Shown here: in pieces, positions 48,411-57,452 of the stretch | How the letters are laid out: every line of letters begins with the position of its first letter | Numbering within the stretch: position 1 is the stretch's first letter | NCBI RefSeq assembly: GCF_021129195.1 | Contig: NZ_JAJOHW010000013.1 | Span: 1 to 64,000 of the forward strand | DNA from: Chromobacterium aquaticum | GTDB lineage: Bacteria; Pseudomonadota; Gammaproteobacteria; Burkholderiales; Chromobacteriaceae | Length of the DNA: 64,000 nucleotides | Reading direction: 5' to 3' | Program-made: the position numbers and the translations under genes | The notes under the pieces: model-generated | The model's database searches: none | What the model was told of the DNA's origin: nothing | Seen by the model: only the letters and a program-made list of their open reading frames with translations

Positions 48411-48553
48411 GAACCTGTTCAAAGTCCCGCGAGCTAGAGCGAAACCAGGCGAAAACAACTGAGAAAGCGGAATCTACTCGTGGTGCATGGACATTTCGAA
48501 GGTGTACTCACCGTGTCGCGCTCCACTACGCGCGGCAGACTTAGAACAGGCTC
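48411..48553 (-). repeat. Full-length copy (C) of the dispersed MITE-like repeat
   Basis: The 143-bp element has terminal inverted repeats GAACCTGTTCAAAGTC and GACTTAGAACAGGCTC and is flanked by TGA on both sides, a 3-bp target duplication. Its inner part matches copy B in the opposite orientation (CCGCTTTCTCA, GTTTTCGCC on the minus strand). It ends 30 bp before yqhA and may supply or disturb its upstream region. The rest of the 369-bp gap from 48215 holds nothing else I can support. Confidence 0.85.
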
Positions 48554-48583
48554 TGAGCCGTCAACCCCTCACACAATACCGAT

Positions 48584-49111
48584 ATGAAAACTCTTGTCTC
48601 ACGCATGGAATCCCTGATCTTCGCCAGCCGCTGGCTGCAAGCGCCCTTATATCTGGGCCTGATCGTCGCCCAAGGCGTCTATGTCTATAAATTCCTGGTG
48701 GAGCTGATCCATCTGGTCGCCGACGCCTCCAGCATGACGGAAACCCAGATCATGCTGATCGTGCTGGGCCTGATCGACGTGGTGATGATCGCCAATCTGC
48801 TGATCATGGTGGTGGTGGGCGGCTACGAGACCTTCGTCTCCAAGATCGACAGTCTGAACAGCCACGAGGACCGGCCGGAATGGTTGTCCCATGTGAACGC
48901 CGGCGTACTGAAGACCAAGCTGTCGCTGGCGCTGATCAGCATTTCCTCCATCCATCTGCTGAAAACCTTCATCAGCGCGTCCAATCTGGGCAGCCCCGGC
49001 AATCCGCTCACCGAACAGGGCGTGATGTGGCAGGTGGTGATCCATTGCACCTTCCTGCTGTCCGCGCTGGTGATGGCCTGGACCGACAAGCTGATGCAAA
49101 GCAAGCACTGA
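48584..49111 (+). CDS. yqhA: YqhA/UPF0114 family membrane protein
   Basis: The 175-residue inner-membrane protein has three to four hydrophobic segments and the UPF0114 pattern ([72 protein letters not shown]). Function is unknown. Its start may be Met at 48584 or 48605; neither has a clear ribosome site, perhaps because of the MITE inserted upstream. Confidence 0.9.
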   Translation: MKTLVSRMESLIFASRWLQAPLYLGLIVAQGVYVYKFLVELIHLVADASSMTETQIMLIVLGLIDVVMIANLLIMVVVGGYETFVSKIDSLNSHEDRPEWLSHVNAGVLKTKLSLALISISSIHLLKTFISASNLGSPGNPLTEQGVMWQVVIHCTFLLSALVMAWTDKLMQSKH

Positions 49112-49124
49112 GCGGCGGCCCGGC

Positions 49125-50426
49125 TCAGCGCATGCGCTCGGCGCAGTAGAAAGCGCCGGGCACCGGGCAGCCGGCCTCTTCCCGCAACATCATGTCCCGC
49201 CTTTCCTCCAGCCGCAGCCCATAGTCCGCCAAGCAGGCCTCCACCCAGTCCGAATCGTGCAGATAGCGTCCGCAGGGCTGCAGCCGATGACCATCAGGCA
49301 AGGGCTGCAGCGCGCGCTCGATGCTGAACAGCAGCAGGCCGCCCGGCTTGAGCGCGCGCGCCATCCTATCCAGAGCAAGGCGCAGATCGCCAAAATAGCT
49401 GAGCGTGTCCAGGCAGCAGATCAGATCACAGGGCGGCGGGGCCGCCATCAGGAATTCGATGATGTCGCCTTGGGTCAAGGCGTCGTACACGCCTTTGTCC
49501 GCGGCGCGCGCCAGCATCTCGCCGCTGAGATCCACCCCGTGCAAGCGCTGCGCGTACGGTCGCAACGCCGCGCCGGCCAGGCCGGTGCCGCAGCCCAGGT
49601 CTAACACCTCCAGCGCGGATGCCGGCAGCGCCAGCCGCCGCAGGCATTGCGCCAGCCATTGCGGCCCCTGGTAGCGCAAGCCGGCCAGGCTGGCGTCGAA
49701 GGTCGCGGCATTGGCATCGAAAGTCTGTTGGATGAAGGCTGGGCTGCACTGCGGCGGAGGCGGCGCGCCACCGCAGGCGGCCAGCAGATGCAAGGCCACC
49801 GCATCATCCGGCGCCTGCGCCAGCCAGCCATGCAACAGCGCCAACGCGGCGTCGTGCTGGCCCAGTTCGCAATAGGCCTCGATGCGCGCGATCGGTCCAT
49901 GCGCGGCGGGCTGGGCCACGATGCCCGCAGCATTGTGCCGCCGCGCCTCGGCATGGCGCTCCTGGCGCAGGCACAGTCCGGCCAGCAGAAAATGGGCATC
50001 GGCGCAGCCGGCATCCAGCGCCAGCGCCTGCCGGCAGCAATGCTCCGCCGCCGCGAGGTCTCCATCCTGCTCGCTGGAAGCGGCAAGATTGGTCCAATAC
50101 ATCAACTGGCCGGCATCCAGCGCCACCGCGGCGGCAAAAGCCTGCCGCGCCCGGCCGGCGCGGCCCTGGCGCGCCAGCGCCATGCCCAGGTTGAAATGCC
50201 AGTCCGCATGCCCCGCCTCGGCGGCGATCGCCGCCTGCAGCCAGGTTTCAGCCTCCTCCGGCCGCTGCGTCTGCAATAACAGAAAGGCCAGCAAGGCCTG
50301 AGCCAGGGCGCAATCCGGCCAATCCCGCAGGCAGGCACGGTAGCGGCGTTCCGCTTCGGCCCAGTCGCCGTCAAGATGGCAGCGCTGCGCTTGTCGCAGG
50401 CTGAGGCTCAGTTCCGTGGCGGACAT
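49125..50426 (-). CDS. TPR-repeat protein with C-terminal SAM methyltransferase domain
   Basis: The 433-residue cytoplasmic protein starts with about six tetratricopeptide repeats (about 5-230) and ends with a class I methyltransferase domain: motif I is LEVLDLGCGTGLAG (about 275-288), then LHGVDLSGEMLARA and a KPGGLLLFSIE strand. The TPR part may hold a protein partner for methylation. The substrate is unknown. The start at 50426 is the likely one; a longer frame adds an Arg-rich leader without support. No strong ribosome site is seen. Confidence 0.88.
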   Translation of the reverse strand: MSATELSLSLRQAQRCHLDGDWAEAERRYRACLRDWPDCALAQALLAFLLLQTQRPEEAETWLQAAIAAEAGHADWHFNLGMALARQGRAGRARQAFAAAVALDAGQLMYWTNLAASSEQDGDLAAAEHCCRQALALDAGCADAHFLLAGLCLRQERHAEARRHNAAGIVAQPAAHGPIARIEAYCELGQHDAALALLHGWLAQAPDDAVALHLLAACGGAPPPPQCSPAFIQQTFDANAATFDASLAGLRYQGPQWLAQCLRRLALPASALEVLDLGCGTGLAGAALRPYAQRLHGVDLSGEMLARAADKGVYDALTQGDIIEFLMAAPPPCDLICCLDTLSYFGDLRLALDRMARALKPGGLLLFSIERALQPLPDGHRLQPCGRYLHDSDWVEACLADYGLRLEERRDMMLREEAGCPVPGAFYCAERMR

Positions 50427-50585
50427 GGGAAAACAGGAAAGAAAAAAGATAGGATGGCGCCCGCAAAGGGCATCACGGCGTCGCGAACGGCGGCGCCGGG
50501 AATCAAACCGAGCAGAATCGGCATGGCGGGCTCCCGGACGGCGCATGGACGCGGAGCAAGCGCCGCGTCCGCTGGCCGCAGGCGT

Positions 50586-51152
50586 TTACGACTTGTCCTT
50601 GTCGTCTTCGCCGCCCGGCTTGTAGCCGGGGAAACCGAAACCACCGAACAGCTGCTTGGTCTGTTCCTGCATCCGGTTCTGCATGTCCAGGAACATGCTG
50701 GTGCTCTGCTCCATGTAGTTGGCCATCATGTTCTGCACCGCCGGACCTTGGAACTTCATGAACTCGCCCCATAGATTGGAGTTCAACATGGCGTTGTCGC
50801 CGTAGATCGCGCGGGTCTGCTCCTGCATTTTCTGTTGCAGTTGGGCAAACAGTTGCAGATTGTTCTCCAGAAACGGTCCCATCATGCCCTGCATGGCCTG
50901 GCCGTAGGAGCGGATGAACTGAGTCAGCACTTCATAGCTGAACATCGGCATCCCACCGTTCTCTTCCTCCAGAATGATTTGCAGCAACACGCTGCGGGTG
51001 ATGTCCTCCTGGCTCTTGGCGTCCACCACCTGGATATCAACATTATCCAGTACCAGTTGCTTCACATCCCCCAAGGTGATGTAGGAACTGGTGGCGGTAT
51101 CGTACAGCCGGCGGTTCGGGTATTTTTTGATGACCCGCTTCTCAACACTCAT
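50586..51152 (-). CDS. phaR: PhaR, polyhydroxyalkanoate synthesis repressor
   Basis: PhaR binds both polyhydroxyalkanoate granules and the promoters of phasin genes, releasing DNA when polymer appears. The 188 residues match: the N-terminal DNA-binding domain (VIKKYPNRRLYDTATSSYIT, about 8-27), a PHB-accumulation regulatory region with MFSYEVLTQFIRSYG, and helical segments rich in Met/Gln (YGDNAMLNSNLWGEFMKF). A phasin gene lies divergently 197 bp away, the expected target. Confidence 0.95.
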   Translation of the reverse strand: MSVEKRVIKKYPNRRLYDTATSSYITLGDVKQLVLDNVDIQVVDAKSQEDITRSVLLQIILEEENGGMPMFSYEVLTQFIRSYGQAMQGMMGPFLENNLQLFAQLQQKMQEQTRAIYGDNAMLNSNLWGEFMKFQGPAVQNMMANYMEQSTSMFLDMQNRMQEQTKQLFGGFGFPGYKPGGEDDKDKS

Positions 51153-51250
51153 GTAACGCTCCCGGTTTATTTTGTTACGGTGCCGTGTGCCCGCAATTTA
51201 TCATAAATACAACACGCTAGAGTAAATCTTCAGTCAATGCTCCCAATTTT

Positions 51251-51291
51251 GCTGCATTGCATGATACATTTAGTCGTCATTGTGCAGTGCA
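51251..51291. promoter_or_regulatory. Candidate PhaR-binding elements
   Basis: GCTGCATTGCAT (51251-51262) and TGTGCAGTGCA (51281-51291) are TGC-rich, partly inverted elements between phaR and the phasin gene. PhaR proteins in other betaproteobacteria bind TGC-rich sites in such positions. Function here is inferred. Confidence 0.5.
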
Positions 51292-51348
51292 AAATTTTTG
51301 ATTAAGACTATCTCCTTAAGGTCTCACCCCACAGCGGAGGAATACCCC

Positions 51349-51903
51349 ATGTCCATCAGCAATGAGCAACTGAACAAGCTGTCCCTCAACGGCCTGGAAA
51401 CCGTTTTCCGTTTTTCGCAGATCACTCTGGACAGCGCCGAGCGCCTGGTCAAGCTGAATCTGGAAATCTCCAAGCAAACGCTGGAAGACAACGTCAAAGT
51501 CGCCAAGCAACTGAGCGGCGTGACCGACCCGCAGGAAGCCGTCACCCACCTGAACAAGCTGACCACCCAGAGCATAGACGCCGCGCTGGCCAACTCGCGC
51601 AATCTGTACGACATCGTGTCCGCCGCGCAGAGCGAGCTGACCAAGCTGGCCGAGGAAAACCTGGGCAGCTTCAACAAGTCGCTGATCGGCGCGATCGAGT
51701 CCGCCGCCAAGAACGCCCCGGCTGGCTCCGACGCCGCGCTGAACGCGGTGAAGAGTTCGGTGGCCGCCGCCGCCGCCGCGGTCAACACCTTCAGCAAGGC
51801 AGCCCAGCAAGTGGTTGAATTCACCGACAGCAGCGTCAAGGCCGCCACCAGCGCCACCGCCGACGCGGTGAAGACCGCCAGCAAGCGCGCGCCCACTGCT
51901 TAA
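51349..51903 (+). CDS. Phasin (granule-associated protein)
   Basis: Phasins coat polyhydroxyalkanoate granules. The 184-residue protein is helical, amphipathic and Ala-rich, with the family pattern LNGLETVFRFSQITLDSAERL (about 14-34) and a Lys/Ala-rich tail. GGAGGAA precedes the ATG at 51349. It is divergent from phaR, the classic layout. A strong terminator follows. Confidence 0.92.
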   Translation: MSISNEQLNKLSLNGLETVFRFSQITLDSAERLVKLNLEISKQTLEDNVKVAKQLSGVTDPQEAVTHLNKLTTQSIDAALANSRNLYDIVSAAQSELTKLAEENLGSFNKSLIGAIESAAKNAPAGSDAALNAVKSSVAAAAAAVNTFSKAAQQVVEFTDSSVKAATSATADAVKTASKRAPTA

Positions 51904-51927
51904 CAGAGAAGTTTCCGGCTAAAGCAC

Positions 51928-51955
51928 AACCCCGTCCCGCCGACGGGGTTTTTCT
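51928..51955 (+). terminator. Terminator of the phasin gene
   Basis: AACCCCGTC (51928-51936) pairs with GACGGGGTT (51942-51950), then TTTC. Confidence 0.88.
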
Positions 51956-52042
51956 TTGCCGCGCGCCAGGATGGCATGTGAGCGGCGACAGGTTTACAAT
52001 CTCCGCCTTAAGCACGTTTCAGGAAACCAATAGGTTCAGCGC

Positions 52043-53173
52043 ATGAAAATCAGCAGCAATTTTGACGCCGGCAGCATCGAGATCGTCTCCGCCGACAACT
52101 ACGAAGACATCCAACTGCGCATCCGTCGCGACAATGCGGCCGAGTTCGCCCAGTGGTTTTACTTCCGCGTGCAAGGCGCCGCTTATCAGCACTGCACCTT
52201 CAATTTCCTGAACGCCAGCGAAAGCGCTTACCCGGATGGCTGGGTCGACTACCAGGCGGTGGCCTCCTATGACCGCATCAACTGGTTCCGCGTGCCCACC
52301 CATTACGAAAACGGCGTGATGACGATAGATCACGTGCCGCTGTCCGGCAGCATCTACTACGCCTATTTCGAGCCCTATTCCTACGACCAGCACCTGAACC
52401 TGATCGGCCAGGCGCAAGGCTCCGGCCTGTGCCAGGTCAGCGACCTGGGCTTTACCGTGCAGCAGCGCGACATCAATCTGCTGACCATAGGCCACGAGGT
52501 GGAATCGGATCTGAAGATCTGGATCATCGCTCGCCAGCACCCCGGCGAAACCATGGCCGAATGGTTCATCGAGGGCCTGCTCAACCGCCTGCTGGATCCG
52601 CAGGATCCCACCAGCCGCGCGCTGCTGGACCGCGCCACCTTCTACGTGGTGCCGAACATGAACCCGGACGGCTCGGTGCTGGGCAATCTGCGCACCAACG
52701 CCGCCGGCGCCAACCTGAACCGCGAATGGGCGGCCCCCAGCGCGGAAACCAGCCCGGAAGTGCTGGCGGTGCGCAACAAGATGCAGGAAACCGGCGTCGA
52801 CCTGTTCCTGGACATCCACGGCGACGAGAACATTCCCTATGTGTTCCTGGCCGGCACCGAGGGTGTGCCGTCGTGGAACGAGCGCCTGGAAACCCTGGCC
52901 GACCAGTTCCGCCACCATCTGCTGCTGGCCAGCCCGGATTACCAGACCGAGCACGGCTACCCGCGCAACGCACCGGGCAAGGCCAATATGACCATCGCCA
53001 CCAACTGGGTATGCGAGAACTTCGGCTGTCTCGCCTTCACGCTGGAAATGCCGTTCAAGGACAATGCCAATCTGCCGGACGACGACTTCGGCTGGAGCGG
53101 CCAGCGCAGCCTGCGCCTGGGCGAGGCGGCCTTGTCGCCCATCTATGCGATTGCACAGAACCTGCGCGCCTGA
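52043..53173 (+). CDS. M14-family zinc carboxypeptidase (cytosolic CCP-like)
   Basis: The 376-residue enzyme has an N-terminal beta domain (about 1-115) as in cytosolic carboxypeptidases (M14D type). The zinc ligands are His and Glu in RQHPGETMAEW (about 167-177) and a later His in DIHGDE, and the catalytic Glu lies in FTLEMPFK (about 335). No signal peptide is present. Bacterial relatives are thought to trim peptides or protein C-termini, but the substrate is unknown. Confidence 0.92.
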   Translation: MKISSNFDAGSIEIVSADNYEDIQLRIRRDNAAEFAQWFYFRVQGAAYQHCTFNFLNASESAYPDGWVDYQAVASYDRINWFRVPTHYENGVMTIDHVPLSGSIYYAYFEPYSYDQHLNLIGQAQGSGLCQVSDLGFTVQQRDINLLTIGHEVESDLKIWIIARQHPGETMAEWFIEGLLNRLLDPQDPTSRALLDRATFYVVPNMNPDGSVLGNLRTNAAGANLNREWAAPSAETSPEVLAVRNKMQETGVDLFLDIHGDENIPYVFLAGTEGVPSWNERLETLADQFRHHLLLASPDYQTEHGYPRNAPGKANMTIATNWVCENFGCLAFTLEMPFKDNANLPDDDFGWSGQRSLRLGEAALSPIYAIAQNLRA

Positions 53174-53193
53174 GCACCAATCAGGCCGAAACC

Positions 53194-53223
53194 AAAAAAG
53201 CCACGGAAACCGTGGCTTTTTTT
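53194..53223. terminator. Bidirectional terminator between the carboxypeptidase gene and gph
   Basis: AAAAAAGCCACGG (53194-53206) pairs with CCGTGGCTTTTTT (53210-53222). T runs exist on both strands. Confidence 0.92.
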
Positions 53224-53238
53224 CATTCCCGCCGCCGC

Positions 53239-53886
53239 TCAAACGTGATCGAGCAATTGCAGCGGATGGTCGATGGCGATATCGGCGCCCCACTCCGCCG
53301 GCCGGTCGCTATCGGCGATATAGCCCCAATTGGCCAACACCGTCTTCATGCCCACGCTGCGGCCAGCGGCGATATCCCGCTCGGCGTCGCCCACGTACAG
53401 GCAATGCTCGGGCGCGATGCCTATCCGCTCGGCGGCGAAACGCATCGGCCGCGGATCCGGCTTGGGCACGCCAACGGTGTCGCCGCTGACCGTCACCGCC
53501 GGGCAGGAGATGAAGGGCAGCGATGGCACCAATCTATCGGTGAAACGCATCGGCTTATTGGTGATGATGCCCCACAGCAGCCCCTTGTCCATCAAGCCCT
53601 GGATCAGGCCGTTGACGCCATCGAACAAGACGGTCTCGTCGGCGAAGCTGTGCTCGTAATGGTCCAGGAAACGCAGGCGGTACTCCTCGAAACGCGGATG
53701 CTCGCGGTCGATGCCGAAGCCCAGGCTGACCAGCCCGCGCGCGCCGTGGCTGGCGATGGGCCGCACCGCCGCGTACGGCTGCGGCGGCAGGCCTTCCTCG
53801 GCCAGCAAGCGGTTGAGCGCGGCGCCCAGATCGCGCGCGGTGTCGGCCAGAGTGCCGTCCAGATCGAATAGAACTGCCTTGATCAT
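53239..53886 (-). CDS. gph: HAD-family phosphoglycolate phosphatase-like enzyme
   Basis: The 215-residue hydrolase has the four HAD motifs: DLDGTLADTARD (motif I, with Asp nucleophile), GIITNKP (motif II), a Lys region and VGDAERDIAAG (motif IV). Closest to Gph/PGP, which removes 2-phosphoglycolate, although relatives with other sugar phosphates exist. The start is ATG 53886. It is followed by the shared terminator at 53194. The next gene upstream, ilvA, is on the same strand 63 bp away. Confidence 0.88.
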   Translation of the reverse strand: MIKAVLFDLDGTLADTARDLGAALNRLLAEEGLPPQPYAAVRPIASHGARGLVSLGFGIDREHPRFEEYRLRFLDHYEHSFADETVLFDGVNGLIQGLMDKGLLWGIITNKPMRFTDRLVPSLPFISCPAVTVSGDTVGVPKPDPRPMRFAAERIGIAPEHCLYVGDAERDIAAGRSVGMKTVLANWGYIADSDRPAEWGADIAIDHPLQLLDHV

Positions 53887-53949
53887 GATTCGCTTCAAAG
53901 AGGTGGCACAGCGTCAGGCTGCCGACCACGAGCAGCCCGCCGGCCCGGT

Positions 53950-55479
53950 TCAACGTATGGTCTTGCCCAGGAACAGCTTGTAGGCCGGGTTCTGGGTTTC
54001 CTCGACATAGGGATAACCCAGATTGTCCAGGAAGCGCTGGAACTCCGCGTCGTCGCTGGCCGGCACCTGAATGCCCACCAGCACGCGGCCGTAATCAGCG
54101 CCGTGGTTGCGATAATGAAACAGGCTGATGTTCCAGTCCACGCTCATCGCTTCCAGGAAGCGCATCAAGGCGCCCGGCCGGTCCGGAAACTCGAAGCGCA
54201 GCACCCGCTCGTCCTTGAGCTGCGGCGCGTGGCCGCCCACCAGGTGGCGGATGTGCAGCTTGGCCAATTCGTTGTCGGTCAGATCGATGCTGCCCAGATC
54301 ATTGGCGTTCAGGCTGGCCAGAATGCTTTCCAGATCCGGCTTGCCGCTGATCTGCACGCCGACGAAAACATGGGCGGTGCCGGGATCGGCGAAGCGGTAA
54401 TTGAACTCGGTAATGTTGCGGCCGCCTATCACGGTGCAGAAGCGCTTGAAGCTGCCGGGTTTTTCCGGGATGGTCACCGCGATCACGGCTTCCCGCCGCT
54501 CGCCCAGCTCGGAACGCTCGGACACGTGGCGCAGACGATCGAAATTCATATTGGCGCCACAGGAAATCGCCACCAGCGTCTGATCGGCGCAACCCTCGCG
54601 CTCGACATAAGCCTTGGCGCCGGCCACCGCCAAGGCGCCCGCCGGCTCCACGATGGAGCGGGTGTCTTCGAAAATGTCCTTGATCGCCGCGCAGATGGCG
54701 TCGGTGTCCACCAGGATGATCTCATCCAACAGCTCGCGGCAGATGCGGAAAGTCTCCTCGCCCACCAGCTTGACCGCCACGCCATCGGCGAACAAACCCA
54801 CATCCTTCAACTCCACGCGCTCGCCCTTGGCGATGGATTGGCGCATCGCGTCGGAATCCACCGGCTGCACCCCTATCACCTTGACCTCGGGCTTGAGCCG
54901 CTTGATGAAGCTGGCGACGCCGGAGGCCAGGCCGCCGCCGCCGATGGCGACAAAGACCGCGTCCAGATCGTCCGGATGCTGACGCAGGATTTCCATGCCT
55001 ATGGTGCCTTGGCCGGCGATCACATCCGGATCGTCGAACGGCGGGATATAGGTCATGCCGTTTTGAGCGGCCAATTCAGTCGCGTGGTGGAAGGCTTCGT
55101 TGAAGGAATCGCCATGCAACACCACCTGGCCGCCGTATTGCTTGACCGCGTCTATCTTGATCTGCGGCGTGGTCACCGGCATCACGATGGTGGCGGCACA
55201 ACCCAGCTTGCTCGCGGACAAGGCCACGCCCTGGGCGTGGTTGCCGGCGCTGGCGGTGATCACGCCGCGCTCGCGCTGTTCCCGGCTGAGCTTGGCCATC
55301 TTGTTGTAAGCGCCGCGCAGCTTGAATGAAAACACCGGCTGCAAATCCTCGCGCTTGAGCAGAATCTTGTTGCGGTAGCGGCGCGACAGATTGGGCGCCA
55401 GCTCCAGCGGCGTTTCGATGGCGACGTCGTATACCCGCGACGTCAGGATGCGTTCCAGATAGTCTTGCTTCTCTTGCAT
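53950..55479 (-). CDS. ilvA: Threonine dehydratase, biosynthetic
   Basis: IlvA converts L-threonine to 2-oxobutanoate and ammonia, the first step of isoleucine synthesis. The 509 residues fit the long form: a PLP domain (PVFSFKLRGAYNKM holds the Lys; SAGNHAQGVALSA; the Gly-rich GGGGLASGV) and two ACT-like regulatory domains (about 335-420 and 425-509) for isoleucine feedback. The start at 55479 has AAAGG upstream. gph may be co-transcribed. Confidence 0.96.
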   Translation of the reverse strand: MQEKQDYLERILTSRVYDVAIETPLELAPNLSRRYRNKILLKREDLQPVFSFKLRGAYNKMAKLSREQRERGVITASAGNHAQGVALSASKLGCAATIVMPVTTPQIKIDAVKQYGGQVVLHGDSFNEAFHHATELAAQNGMTYIPPFDDPDVIAGQGTIGMEILRQHPDDLDAVFVAIGGGGLASGVASFIKRLKPEVKVIGVQPVDSDAMRQSIAKGERVELKDVGLFADGVAVKLVGEETFRICRELLDEIILVDTDAICAAIKDIFEDTRSIVEPAGALAVAGAKAYVEREGCADQTLVAISCGANMNFDRLRHVSERSELGERREAVIAVTIPEKPGSFKRFCTVIGGRNITEFNYRFADPGTAHVFVGVQISGKPDLESILASLNANDLGSIDLTDNELAKLHIRHLVGGHAPQLKDERVLRFEFPDRPGALMRFLEAMSVDWNISLFHYRNHGADYGRVLVGIQVPASDDAEFQRFLDNLGYPYVEETQNPAYKLFLGKTIR

Positions 55480-55695
55480 GGCAAAGCCTTTGTCCCGATC
55501 ATTATTGTGCTTGAACTGCCAGAGTAGCAGGAACTCCAAGTCTACGGGAAGCCTTGATAACATTGGATTGTTGCATTGCAGTATCGAGAAGCCGCCCGCA
55601 GAAAATCCCCACTTTGCGGCAACCGGTCGGCAATCCGCGTGTATAATCAACGGCTACTATTAGGCCCTCAACCCCCAGCGTTGCCCATAGGAACA

Positions 55696-56841
55696 ATGAA
55701 AACATTCACCAGCATTCTCACGGCAGCGGCGATTGCGCTGCCGTCCGTCTCCTTCGCCTCCGCCGCCTTCCTGCCGCCCGCGCCCGAGATCGCCGGCAAG
55801 GCCTATTACCTGACCGATTTCAACAGCGGACAAGTGCTGGCCGAGCGCGACCCGGACTCCCGCGTGGAGCCGGCTTCGCTGACCAAGCTGATGACCGCCT
55901 ACCTCACCTTCAAGGCGCTGAAGGAAAAACGGCTGACGCTGGAGCAGACGCTGACGGTGTCGCAAAAAGGCTGGAAGACCGAAGGCTCGCGCATGTTCCT
56001 GGATCCCAAGGTGCCGGCCAAGGTCGACGACCTGATCAAGGGCATGATCGTGCAATCCGGCAACGACGCCTGCGTGACGCTGGCCGAAGCCATTGCCGGC
56101 AGCGAAGAAGTGTTCGCCCAGGTGATGACCCAGCAAGCGCAGAAACTGGGCATGAAGAATACCCAGTTCCGCAACGCCACCGGCCTGCCCAACCCCGAGC
56201 ACTACACCACCGTGCATGATCTGGGCATCCTGGCCGGCGCGCTGATCCGCGACTTCCCGGAGTTCTACCCGATCTACTCGATCAAGTCCTTCACCTACAA
56301 CAATATCAAGCAGCCCAACCGCAACCTGCTGCTCTACCGCGACCCCAACGTCGACGGCATGAAGACCGGCTACACCGATAGCGCCGGCTACAATATGATC
56401 ACCACCAGCCACCGCGACGGCCGTCGCGTGATTTCGGTGGTGGTGGGCACCGCCAGCCCGGAAGCGCGCGCGGTGGAAAGCTCCAAGCTGCTCAACTACG
56501 GCTTGCAGTTTTACGATACGCCCAAACTGTATAGCGGAGCCAAGCCGGTATCCGAGCTGCCCATCTACAAGGGCGCGGCCAAAACCGTGTCCGTCGGCTT
56601 CGCCAGCGACGTCTACGCCACCGTGGCCAAGGGCCAGGCCGCCAAGCTCAAGGCCGACCTGACCACCATGCAGCCCTTGATCGCCCCGGTCAAAGCCGGC
56701 CAGGTGGTGGGCAAGCTGGTGGTGTCCCTGGACGGCAAGCCGCTATTCGAGCGCCCGGTTGTGGCCTTGAAGGCGGTGGAAGAAGGCGGTTTCTTCAGCC
56801 GGCTGTGGGATAGCATCAAGCTGATGCTGGGCTGGAAATAA
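55696..56841 (+). CDS. D-alanyl-D-alanine carboxypeptidase (PBP5/6 type)
   Basis: The 381-residue penicillin-binding protein trims the terminal D-Ala of peptidoglycan peptides. A signal peptide (residues 1-23) precedes the catalytic domain with SLTK (about 62-65), SGN (about 121-123) and KTGYT (about 225). A C-terminal domain ends in an amphipathic helix (FFSRLWDSIKLMLGWK) that anchors it to the inner membrane, as in DacA/DacC. It heads the conserved dacA/ybeD/lipB/lipA order, interrupted here by a MITE. Confidence 0.95.
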   Translation: MKTFTSILTAAAIALPSVSFASAAFLPPAPEIAGKAYYLTDFNSGQVLAERDPDSRVEPASLTKLMTAYLTFKALKEKRLTLEQTLTVSQKGWKTEGSRMFLDPKVPAKVDDLIKGMIVQSGNDACVTLAEAIAGSEEVFAQVMTQQAQKLGMKNTQFRNATGLPNPEHYTTVHDLGILAGALIRDFPEFYPIYSIKSFTYNNIKQPNRNLLLYRDPNVDGMKTGYTDSAGYNMITTSHRDGRRVISVVVGTASPEARAVESSKLLNYGLQFYDTPKLYSGAKPVSELPIYKGAAKTVSVGFASDVYATVAKGQAAKLKADLTTMQPLIAPVKAGQVVGKLVVSLDGKPLFERPVVALKAVEEGGFFSRLWDSIKLMLGWK

Positions 56842-57169
56842 ACGGCGTCCGCCGTTGATCGCGGCGCCGGGCATCGCCCGGACGCCGCGGCTGTATTATG
56901 ATGTGGCGTTTTAGTAATAAAGACGACCGTAAAATGTATTGGCGCGGGCGGCCCGGTTTGCCGTACAACTGGCTGCTGCGCCTTTGCCCGTTTCGGGTTC
57001 GGCGTCTTTAGAACCTGTTTACGATCTGCTGCGCTTCGGCGATACAGCGTTGAAAACCGCTTCGAAATGCTCAGGTACCGTGTGTACACTCCGCTTTCTC
57101 AACTGTTTTCGCCTTGTCTCGCTCTTGCTCGCAAAATCGTAAACACGTTCTTAGCGGATTTGATTGAAT
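56842..57169. other. 328-bp gap between the carboxypeptidase gene and ybeD
   Basis: It contains GC-rich stem-forming sequence near 56870, a short AT-rich spot near 56915 (TTTTAGTAATAAAG) that may be a promoter, and the MITE copy at 57011-57150. No gene is supported. Confidence 0.45.
57011..57150 (+). repeat. Full-length copy (B) of the dispersed MITE-like repeat
   Basis: The 140-bp element has ends GAACCTGTTTACGAT and ATCGTAAACACGTTC (14 of 15 paired) and is flanked by TTA on both sides, a 3-bp TNA target duplication. It ends 19 bp before the ybeD start, so it separates ybeD from the upstream carboxypeptidase gene. It shares CTGCTGCGCTTCGGCGATAC with copy A and CCGCTTTCTCAACTGTTTTC with copy C in reverse orientation. 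Confidence 0.88.
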
Positions 57170-57436
57170 ATGTCTGAAAAACAGGAACTCATGGAATTCC
57201 CCTGTCGCTTCCCCATCAAGGTGATGGGCGAGCGTCACGAGGAATTCGTCGTCACCATCACCGAGGTCGTCCGCGTCAACGCGCCCGACCTGGCCGACCA
57301 CGACGTGACGCTGCGCGAAAGCTCCAATGGCCGCTTCTACGCGCTGACCGTCACCGTCACCGCCACCTCGCGTCAACAGCTGGATAATATCTACCTGTCG
57401 CTGACCGGCCATCCGATGGTGAAAATGGTGCTCTAA
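57170..57436 (+). CDS. ybeD: YbeD/DUF493 family protein
   Basis: The 88-residue protein matches the DUF493/YbeD family: [15 protein letters not shown] at the start, LYVTVTAT-like strands, then [17 protein letters not shown] at the end. It has an ACT-like fold and unknown function. It is always near lipB; here lipB begins 16 bp after its stop. The ATG at 57170 lacks a strong ribosome site, perhaps altered by the MITE. Confidence 0.92.
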   Translation: MSEKQELMEFPCRFPIKVMGERHEEFVVTITEVVRVNAPDLADHDVTLRESSNGRFYALTVTVTATSRQQLDNIYLSLTGHPMVKMVL

Positions 57437-57452
57437 GCACCAGGAGATTGCC

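Noticed and set aside
46919-48544. A 541-codon frame opposite rimO
   Set aside because: Antisense shadow; rimO has all family motifs.
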